A DNA stretch of 14,131 nt from Lichtheimia corymbifera B2541 (lineage: Eukaryota; Mucoromycota; Mucoromycetes; Mucorales; Lichtheimiaceae): assembly GCA_000697475.1 (NCBI GenBank), contig JNEU01000471.1:1-14131 (forward strand). The letters run 5' to 3'. Under the pieces are notes generated by a model, which saw only the letters and a program-made list of their open reading frames with translations, was not told where the DNA came from and searched no databases. Below, piece by piece: positions 1-6,907 of the stretch. Every line of letters begins with the position of its first letter. Positions within the stretch are counted from its first letter, which is position 1. The position numbers and the translations under genes were made by a program.

Positions 1-211
1 TGTTGTTGTATCATTGATTGATGTCCAACTCCATCGCCAGACTTGTTTTTTCGCCCCAGGGTCTTACATGAAGCCCAGCTCCTTCGCCAGACCTGTTTTC
101 GCCCTTAGATACTTGGGGTCTTACGCATGCTTCACCAAACTTGTCGGCTGTGCCTATAGATAACCATCATAAGTAAACCTTCCTTCAACGATGCTCGCAA
201 CGATACTATAG
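1..211. repeat. Imperfect short duplication at the window edge
   Basis: Two diverged copies of a roughly 50-57 bp block are visible. CGCCAG occurs at 35-40 and 84-89, and GTCTTAC at 61-67 and 118-124, with similar intervening text (an ACTTGTTTT or ACCTGTTTT stretch followed by CGCCC). A further CTTCACCAAACTTGTC resembles a third, partial copy. The array may continue beyond the left edge of the window. No gene is supported in this stretch, although a minus-strand ORF ends at 212 just beside it. Confidence 0.4.
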
Positions 212-1450
212 TTACATGATAATGATATAGTAGTCCGTTCCATTGAGAGTGCCTTGTTTGTATGATGATAGAAATTGCTTTGCCGCAGGAAGATCATAAA
301 CCGTTGTCGTTGCCATATGCTTTTGTGATGTTCGCTTGTGATGTTCTTTGTGATGATATTCTTTGTGATTATGTTCTTTGTGATGTGCTTTGTGATGATG
401 TTCTCTTGTGATGTGCTTCATGATGTGCTTCATGATGTGCTTTTGCTGATGTGCTTCGTGATGTGCTTTTGCTGATGTGCTTTTGCTGATGTGCTTGTGA
501 TGATGTGCTTTTGCTGATGTGCTGGTGATGATGTTCTTTTGTGATATGCTTGTGATGATATGCTTGTAATGATGTGCTTTTGCTGATGTTCTTTTGTGAT
601 ATGCTTGTGATGATGTTCTTTTGTGATGTGCTTGTGATGATGTTCTTTTGTGATATGCTTGTGATGATGTTCTTTTCTGATTCTTTTCTGATTCTTTTCT
701 GATGATGTTCTGATGTTCTTTTCTGATGATGTTCTGATGTTCTTTTCTGATGATGTTCTGATGTTCTTTTCTGATGATGTTCTGATGTTCTTTTCTGATG
801 ATGTTCTTTATTGATATTCTTTTCTGATTTTTTTTCTGATTTTTTTCTGATGTTCTTTTCTGATGTTCTTTTCTGATGATGTTCTTTTCTGATGATGTTC
901 TTTTCTGATGATGTTCTGATGTTCTTTTCTGATGTTCTTTTCTGATTCTTTTCTGATGTTCTTTTCTGATGTTCTTTTCTGATGTTCTTTTCTGATGATG
1001 TTCTTTTGTGATGGTGTTCTTTTGTGATGGTGTTCTTTGGTGTTTGGATACCTATGAAACAAAGGCTGGTTAGTTTCGTGGATGTATACCTACTTGATCA
1101 CTCACATACCATTCTTTTTTTGGCTTTGTTGCATAATATGATTCCACTGATAGCGTTGACGTGCGTGTGCTTTCACATGATAGCTTTCCTGACATGGTGA
1201 TGGCTCCATTTCAGATATAACGTGATAAATGTGATATTTGCCCATCCTTGTGATGATTGTCCCAGTATAGAGCTCCTCCAATGTCAATGCCTGTTCCAAA
1301 GTCGCGCCTCTCATTGCATTTGTTTGATTGCTTTGTGTTGTGTTCCTTGATAAGACTGATGGCCGCCAACATGTGCACATGCGAATCCACCCAAGAATGG
1401 ATTGACCCACGAATAACTTCACAAGAGAGCTTGTACCAACCTCGATAGCC
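212..1450 (-). CDS. Minus-strand gene or gene remnant running into a minisatellite (unrecognised)
   Basis: I do not recognise this gene. Two adjacent frames look coding. One, from about 1440 to 1210, includes HSWVDSHVHMLAAISLIKEH and GGALYWDNHHKDG. The other, 1422-1102, includes YHVISEMEPSPCQESYHVKA. They overlap without an obvious intron, which suggests a frameshift. A well-formed 58-nt intron follows: donor GTATGT at 1109, branch CTAAC at 1073-1069, acceptor TAG at 1054-1052, phase 1. The spliced frame continues as Lys/His/Ser-rich repeat translation and meets a stop at 371-369. A different frame ends at 212 with a normal-looking tail containing VYDLPAAKQFLSSYKQGTLN. The start is not defined because the 125-bp-type repeats abut it upstream. 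It may be a pseudogene, or a gene whose repeat indels have shifted the frame. The extent given is the outer limit of coding-like signal. Confidence 0.35.
300..1045. repeat. Compound minisatellite of 13-, 16- and 24-bp units
   Basis: The whole stretch is built from GATG, GTTCTTTT and CTGATG words. From about 420 to 660 the words are mostly TGCTTTTGCTGATG and TGCTTGTGATGATG types. From about 660 to 1045 the core is the 13-mer GTTCTTTTCTGAT, alone or lengthened by an extra GAT. A clean 24-bp period with four copies starts at 711, 735, 759 and 783. On the minus strand the 13-mer has no stop in any of its three phases, giving KEHQ-, KRTS- and EKNI-type text. The array begins about ten bases after a splice acceptor (exon resumes at 1051, minus strand), so its right end may be exonic. 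I find only scattered stops: minus-strand stops at 810-808 in one frame and at 371-369 in another. Confidence 0.9.
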
Positions 1451-2690
1451 TTGTTAACCGCATCGGCTTCACCGCCAATAAAAAGAGAGCTCTTGCCAAT
1501 AGAGAAAGGGCTTGTGCCAAATTGATTATCTTGTCATCCGCATCGGCTTCGCCACCAATAATTGATTGTTGCCATCCACATCGGCTTGCCAATAAAAAGA
1601 AAAGAGAGCTCTTGCCAATAGAGAAAGGACTTGTGCCAATTGATAGTTGTGTCATCCGCATCCGCATCGGCTTCACCACCAATAAATGAAGGAGAGGACT
1701 TGTGCCAAATTGACTGTCTTGTCATCCACATCGGCTTCACCACCAACAAATGAAGAGAGCTTGTGCCAAATTGATAGTCTTGTCATCCGCATCGGCTTCA
1801 CCACGAATAACATGAAGAGAGGACTTGTGCCAAATTGATTGTCTTGTCATCCACATCGGCTTCACCACCAACAAATGAAGAGAGCTTGTGCCAAATTGAT
1901 AGTCTTGTCATCCGCATCGGCTTCACCACGAATAACATGAAGAGAGGACTTGTGCCAAATTGATTGTCTTGTCATCCACATCGGCTTCACCACCAACAAA
2001 TGAAGAGAGCTTGTGCCAAATTGATAGTCTTGTCATCCGCATCGGCTTCACCACGAATAACATGAAGAGAGGACTTGTGCCAAATTGATTGTCTTGTCAT
2101 CCACATCGGCTTCACCACCAACAAATGAAGAGAGCTTGTGCCAAATTGATAGTCTTGTCATCCGCATCGGCTTCACCACGAATAACATGAAGAGAGGACT
2201 TGTGCCAAATTGATTGTCTTGTCATCCACATCGGCTTCACCACCAACAAATGAAGAGAGCTTGTGCCAAATTGATAGTCTTGTCATCCGTATCGGCTTCA
2301 CCACCAGTAACATGAAGAGAGGACTTGCGCCAAATTGATAGTCTTGTCATCCGTATCGGCTTCACCACCAATACCATGAAGAGAGCTCTTGCCAATAGAG
2401 AAAGGACTTGCGCCAAATTGATAGTCGTGTCATCTGCATCGGTTTCACCACCAGTAAATGAAAGAGAGGACTTGTGCCAAATTGATAGTCTTGCCACCCA
2501 CATCGGCTTCACCGCCAATAAAAAGAAAAGAGAGCTCTTGCCAATAGAGAAAGGACTTCTGCCAATTGATAGTCTTGTCATCCGCATCGGCTTCACCACC
2601 GATAACATGAAGAGAGATGTCATGGCAATAGAAAGGCTTGTCCCAAATTGATGGTCCTTGTCATCCACGGCGACTCCACCACCGATAAAA
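1440..2690. repeat. Higher-order minisatellite: 61/64-bp half-units in a 125-bp period
   Basis: The half-unit has the form TTGATWGTCTTGTCATCC, then RCATCGGCTTCACCAC, then a variable linker, ATGAAGAGAG and CTTGTGCCAAA. A 64-bp and a 61-bp version alternate, giving a 125-bp period. By eye, copies 1771-1895, 1896-2020, 2021-2145 and 2146-2270 are identical at every base. Flanking copies (about 1440-1770 and 2271-2690) are diverged, and several carry an extra module containing GAGAGCTCTTGCCAATAGAG. Because 125 is not a multiple of 3, any translation rotates frame from copy to copy. In the homogeneous core, TGA occurs within GGTGGTGAAG and GGATGACAAG on the minus strand, so no long ORF crosses it. 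The open frames at 2237-2914 (minus) and 2325-2651 (plus) exist only because the flanking copies have diverged. Confidence 0.93.
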
Positions 2691-2699
2691 AGAAAAGAG

Positions 2700-3137
2700 A
2701 ACTCTTCCTCAAAAGAGCAGGAGCCCACCTCTGGCTTCAGGAAGAACCCACAGCACCAGAAACAGAACGTGACATCCCAGTACACCAGTGCATCTATAAA
2801 TGAAGGAATCAAGCATGCAGGATTTACACCCTTCAAGAGAATCCTACACACAACGTCTACCACTTCGAGAGCGTTGCCATCCCGACCACGTACCATTCCT
2901 GATCCCAAGTCCAACTACGATGCCCTGCAAGTCGATGCCTTGATGCCTCTTGTTTTTTCCAAGTACCCACTTCAAAGATGATTACCGCTTGTACCCAAAC
3001 ACCATCATCCAAAAATGTAAGGGCGGTCAAACTATGTAGGGATGTACCACAGCATATATACATACACCATGACCCATCCCCACAATAAAAGGCAAAAGAT
3101 GATTAGTAAAAGTGATATCCAAGAAGTGTCACTGACT
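2700..3137. other. Region without a convincing gene
   Basis: Open frames exist on both strands: plus 2658-2981, including QEPTSGFRKNPQHQ, and minus 3063-2857 and 3235-3032, the last with a hydrophobic end. None has a recognisable domain or a resolvable splice structure, and they overlap each other. The plus-strand frame has a plausible ATG but begins in the last degenerate minisatellite copy. I leave all of them uncalled. Confidence 0.4.
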
Positions 3138-3498
3138 TCAACTTGCCTTTTCAAGTCCAATCCCATACCCCAGTGGGTAACATGATGATAACGAGTGAAT
3201 CGCCCTTTGGCTCTTGATCCACGAGTAGGCGACACCGCAAATGCTTTGTGACTTAATCGTAGCCGGGTACAAGGGATCCTTAGGAACAGTACGTCCTCGC
3301 CATGGCCCCGCCCTAAAAGTAATAGACGTTGACGTGAGGACTCTCCCTCCGGGATACCTACATGCCGATCCTTCCGTATGTGCTAGCAACTGGCATATAT
3401 AACGGGCTGAGATGCACGCCTGAATCCGGGTTGGAGCCTTCCATCCACCAATCTCTCTCGCAATTCTTGCCAAGAAACTCATGCCAAAGGATGGACAT
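3138..3498 (-). CDS. Possible small two-exon gene, 103 residues (unrecognised)
   Basis: An ATG at 3498 opens a frame to 3362. A 49-nt intron can be drawn from donor GTAGGT at 3361 to acceptor TTTTAG ending at 3313. Joining 3498-3362 to 3312-3138 gives 312 nt, that is 103 residues and a stop. Recognisable stretches are HEFLGKNCERDWWMEGSNPD early, and GPWRGRTVPKDPLYPATIKS after the junction. There is no recognised domain, signal peptide or membrane segment. The ATG directly follows a CTATTACGTAG acceptor-like sequence (3499-3501), so this could instead be downstream exon or 3'-UTR of the gene that stops at 3566. The same-frame ORF without splicing runs 3482-3138. The agreement of frame across the drawn intron is the main support; the intron is short. 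Confidence 0.3.
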
Positions 3499-3565
3499 CT
3501 ACGTAATAGGCATGTGAGTCATGAAGCCATTAGATCGTTATGTTGCATGTCACTTACTATCTGCC

Positions 3566-5787
3566 TCAATCAAAGGCTGCTGCATCATAGGGATCAAAAT
3601 CGTCGCCCATGATTTCTGCAAAAACGTCATCTCCGCCCATAACTAAAGGGTCAAAGGTTAGTATCATAGTCAATCACATCACCAGATAAGTAGTTTACTT
3701 ACAAGAATCTGATTGTTGTGCATATTCAGTCAAAATTGTTGATGGTGGTGCGAGCTCTACCTCCGTAAAGAGCAATGATGATGATGATGATGATGCTGTT
3801 GGTGGTAATATAGGTGATAATGCAAGCTCTGCCTCCGTGAATAGCAATGCGGATGATGATGATGCGAGTGGGTATATCGGTGATAATGATGATGGTATAG
3901 GTGATGATGAGGGTATAGGCGATGATGATGATGCTGCTGTTGTTGGTGCCTCTGACCGTTTTAAGCGTCTTCTTGGGATCGCAATTGGTCTTGCTCTATC
4001 CTCTTGTACCATGGTTGAGGATGTGGATGCGGATGATGTTGGAGGTTGTGATGGCGGTGATAATGGCGGAGGTGATGGTGGCAGTCTTGGGGGTGATGGT
4101 GGCGGTCTTGGAGGTGATGGTGGCCTTGGCGGTGATGGTGGTGGCCTTCGATGTGATGGTGGTGGCCTTGGATATGCTGGCAGTGGATTGCCACTTATCC
4201 TCTGCAATCGAAGGCGACTTCTAGGCCTGATGATGGGCCTTCGGATCTGCAACCGTGGTCGGTTGTTGCTGGTACCTGTGCTTGTTGCAACAGGTATTGC
4301 TGATGCTGATGATGCTGATGGTGCTGATGTTGCTACTGCTGCTACTGCTGCTACTACTACTTCCGGTGTGGCCTCCGGATGAATGATTGGCGGTGGTGGC
4401 ATCGCCTGTGTATACATGATCGGTGGTGGTGGTGGTGGTGGCGGCAATGATGGTGGTGGATGTGGCAATGGCAATGGCAATGGCAATGGTGGTGGTGGAT
4501 ATGCCATGTTTGTACCTTGCACGTCTTGGAGGACTTGTGCTTGCTCTGTGGGTTCTTCCACATCTATAAAAGCAAAAAAGATTGGATTAATATGAAATCA
4601 CTTCATTTGATATCAATCCCAATATGTAATGCACTTACCATTCTCTACGATCTCTCGTTGCTGCTCTGGTGTACCAGGAACTGCATCTGGGATGTCGGTA
4701 TCTGGCTCGTAGATGTCGAGCAAGCTAAGAGCTTGGCCTATAAAGAAAAACCGGTTAGCATCAATGTTTTACTCATAAGATCCTTTCATAAAGAATACTT
4801 ACAAAGCTCGTCTAGGGATGATGATGATGATGATGATGATGTGGATGCAGATGCAGACGATGACGATGCAGATGATGAAGATGTGGATGCAGATGCAGAT
4901 GATGAAGATGAAGATGGTGGTGGTGCCAATGGCAATGCAGATGCGGATGATGAGGATGCGGATGCGGATGCTTTTGGTACAGATGATGATGCAGATGATG
5001 ATGATGCCAATGATGATGAAGTGGATGATGATGAAGTGGATGATGCAGATGCCAATGCAGATGATGAAGATGCAGACGATAAAGATGAAGATGCCAATGT
5101 AGATGCTGAAGATGCCGATGCTGGTGATGCTGATGATGCTGATGATGATGCTGATGCTGATGCTGTAGTAGTAGTAGCAGACTTTGGTGCCGGCAAAGCG
5201 CGCACACTCTGCATGGCTTTATGCATAGCCATTCCTCGAAGCAACTTTGGTGCTGGTGACCGTGTGCTGGTAACTTGCTTGGATGGCTTGAAAAGATCCA
5301 CAGCTGATGAAGAGTAGTTAACTACTGCATCACCCTCCAAGGCCGACATGTTGCCATGACGAGGCACTTGTGCTACTGGTCGTGTTGAGAACATCATACC
5401 AGGATACTCGCAGGCTTGCGCCATGCATGGAACCACTGGAGCTACCCAGGGTTGTCGATTAGTCAAGACAACAGGGCTAGTAGGCACCTGTGTCGAATCA
5501 CTCACCTTTTCCCTGGCCGCCCGCAACGGCACGCCGGCCGTGCAGTCAGCATTGTTAGCAATCGGGCCTGAGGTCAACCGATTGTTGGGGCGCGAAAGCC
5601 CCCACCGAACCAACGGAAAAACGACACCGAGAGAGAAGGCAATTGGCACCACCCACATGAAATGTACTTGTTCGAAAACGTTCCATTTCAATGCGGTGAG
5701 CACGAGCACGAGAGGAAAGAAGCGAGCCGGTTCTTGAGGAACTTGAGATGGCATGGCAACAGTAAGATAAAGAAGAACTGTCGCCAT
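3566..5787 (-). CDS. Four-exon gene: membrane-anchored, Ser/Ala- and Pro-rich protein, 673 residues (unrecognised)
   Basis: Exons are 5787-4803, 4737-4639, 4563-3703 and 3642-3566 (2022 nt including the TGA). Introns of 65, 75 and 60 nt all have GTAAGT donors and TAG acceptors; the first and third have CTAAC branch sites, and all three are phase 1. The ATG at 5787 is in GCCATGG context; an in-frame stop lies upstream at 5853-5851 and no earlier ATG occurs. Residues 2-11, about 21-35 and about 43-64 are hydrophobic, so membrane insertion is likely. Residues about 203-322 are a Ser/Ala tract from (ATC)n-type triplet expansion. Exon 2 gives SLLDIYEPDTDIPDAVPGTP. Exon 3 has a (Leu-Pro)n stretch, polyproline and PPPSPPRP blocks that could bind SH3 or profilin-type partners, and basic patches (IRRPIIRPRSRLRLQR, PRRRLKR). 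The C-terminus is acidic (GDDFDPYDAAAFD). No family is recognised. Inference: a membrane- or wall-linked scaffold with a disordered tail. Confidence 0.72.
3750..3895 (-). repeat. 72-bp in-frame duplication inside exon 3
   Basis: GCGAGCTCTACCTCCGTAAA at 3750-3769 and GCAAGCTCTGCCTCCGTGAA at 3822-3841 are offset by 72 bp, each followed by AGCAATG and a GAT run. At protein level this gives a repeated SSSS-LLFTE(A/V)ELA block of 24 residues near the C-terminus of the Pro-rich protein. The copies are diverged, so the duplication is not recent. Confidence 0.7.
4405..4500. repeat. Coding (GGT)n and (GGCAAT)n microsatellites
   Basis: GGT triplets encode the polyproline run of exon 3 on the minus strand. 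GGCAAT hexamers repeated at about 4462-4487 encode alternating Leu-Pro. Both lie inside exon 3 and are multiples of three, so length changes would preserve the frame. Confidence 0.85.
4817..5175. repeat. Coding triplet repeat (GAT)n / (ATC)n
   Basis: A triplet-rich tract runs from eight perfect GAT units at 4817-4840 through interrupted GATGCAGAT, GATGAA and GATGCTGAT words. In the minus-strand gene it is read as TCA, TCC and GCA codons, giving the Ser/Ala tract of exon 1. The same DNA is open as poly-His on the minus strand and as poly-Asp and poly-Met on the plus strand, which explains several overlapping long ORFs that are not separate genes. Confidence 0.9.
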
Positions 5788-5802
5788 GGCGCCCAAAGTC
5801 AA

Positions 5803-6120
5803 CTTAAATACCACCCCGCCGACTGAGTGCCATTTCACGCCCACTCGATCTTACTTTGCAAATGGCACATTACCAAGTCAATTTACGTGTAGAATTGTCT
5901 GTAGATCACGATAAAGTAGTTTATTTAAATAAACAGCGTGTTTTGGAAGCAAACGGACGCGTCAAAGTTTCATAGTAAACATAGTGCAGGTTGCCCTTCT
6001 TTCTTTATTTCGCTTTATACATGGCGTGTTATGAAGACTTTTTACGTGTAGAATGATGCGTACGTATCGAAAATGTAGTTATTATAATAAAGGAGGGCTG
6101 TTGGGATGCAATTGAGCGGG
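5803..6120 (-). promoter_or_regulatory. Upstream region of the Pro-rich protein gene
   Basis: No gene is supported here. Candidate sites include a TATTTAAG TATA-like word (5810-5803, minus), only 16 nt before the ATG at 5787; if it is the TATA box, translation would more naturally begin at the next in-frame ATG, 5754. A 14-bp direct repeat, TTTACGTGTAGAAT, occurs at 5882-5895 and 6041-6054. A perfect 16-bp palindrome, GTTTATTTAAATAAAC, lies at 5919-5934. GACGCGTC at 5956-5963 contains ACGCGT, the MluI-box word bound by G1/S factors in yeasts. These are sequence matches only. Confidence 0.4.
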
Positions 6121-6711
6121 TCAAAGCTGTATAGCTACCACACTATATAAAGGAAAAATCTCCAGATTCGAGGTATAAGCCTTGACACGTTCCCAGTAGG
6201 TTCTTTCATAGGGGGTGATCATTTTTGTTCTCATAAAGACGGTATGGTTATCTATTAGAACTTTCAGTAATGATCCATCTTCATGTACAAGAAGTGTGCC
6301 CATTGTGACCAGAATAGGAAATGCAGCATGGCCCGTGCACACCCCGCACTGTAATGAACGCTTAGGTTGTTGCACGAACGAGAGACGAAGATAATTGCAT
6401 CCGGTAATGTTCCTTCATTGTACATAAATATCCAGTGATAAATAAGCTACCCATGATTACAATATAGGGCTTACAGCCTTGCTTCTGATTCCTAACAAGC
6501 ACATGTTGGGTATCATCTCTCTCCCAAGTTTTTTAACCTTGCAATACAAGCGTCCGAGAATCACCACTGCCTTTCGTCTATTATGAGCATGTGAGCTAGA
6601 AAGCTTTAGCCAATGTGGCAAAAGGACAAAATAATCCCGATACGGCCATGTAAGTGATCCAGCTTCGGCTTTCCAACCAATTTCTATCTCCCCATTGAAT
6701 GCAGAAACCAA
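6121..6711 (-). CDS. Coding-like minus-strand region, exon structure unresolved (unrecognised)
   Basis: Two open stretches look like protein. The first, 6711-6457, includes IGWKAEAGSLTWPYRDYFVL and ends in a TAA just after a GTAAGC that could be a phase-0 donor. The second, 6375-6121 (open further upstream to about 6405), includes QCGVCTGHAAFPILVTMG and RTKMITPYERTYWERVKAYT. I could not find an acceptor that joins them in frame. A second frame over 6715-6600 (a stretch containing WITYMAVSGLFCPFATLAKA) is also open, which is typical of a decayed gene. It sits between two minus-strand genes, about 200 bp after the stop at 6908. It may be a real gene with an intron I have not resolved, or a pseudogene. 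No domain is recognised. Confidence 0.35.
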
Positions 6712-6836
6712 TCAAATGATCCATATCATGCACGTACAAGTTGATAACACGATACTCGAGGCATTATGTTGAACCCCATTCGTTTTTGTAGTAGAACTTA
6801 AAAGTACAGGATGATCCCATTGTTAAGCTGTGTAGG

Positions 6837-6842
6837 TTTATT
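6837..6842 (-). terminator. AATAAA polyadenylation signal
   Basis: AATAAA is read on the minus strand about 66 nt after the stop codon of the GIY-YIG-like gene (stop ends at 6908). Spacing and orientation fit a 3'-end signal for that gene. Confidence 0.5.
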
Positions 6843-6907
6843 CAGCCTAGTGTGTTGTGAATATAAAAGTAAACAATTGCAAGAGAATGAGCAAGGGCTT
6901 CTAAAAT

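Noticed and set aside
1771..2270. CRISPR-like array
   Set aside because: Repeats are contiguous 61/64-bp tandem units with no unique spacers, in eukaryotic DNA; this is a minisatellite.
2658..2981. Plus-strand 107-residue gene after the minisatellite
   Set aside because: It is open and Ser/Thr/Pro-rich, but begins in a degenerate repeat copy, is overlapped by minus frames and has no domain; left uncalled rather than excluded.
3837..4382. Plus-strand Gly/Asp-rich ORF of 181 residues
   Set aside because: It is antisense to exon 3 of the spliced minus-strand gene, and its composition is the complement of the Pro-rich codons. No splice or domain evidence supports it.
4812..5207. Minus-strand poly-His/Leu ORF
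   Set aside because: It is a frame shadow of the triplet repeat in the Ser/Ala tract; the Ser/Ala frame alone continues across three introns.
5590..5787. Fragment of an oligopeptide transporter (OPT) C-terminal region
   Set aside because: The N-terminal membrane part (ARFFPLVLVL, FSLGVVFPLVRWGL) loosely resembles OPT membrane ends, but the conserved motifs are missing and it is followed directly by low-complexity sequence.
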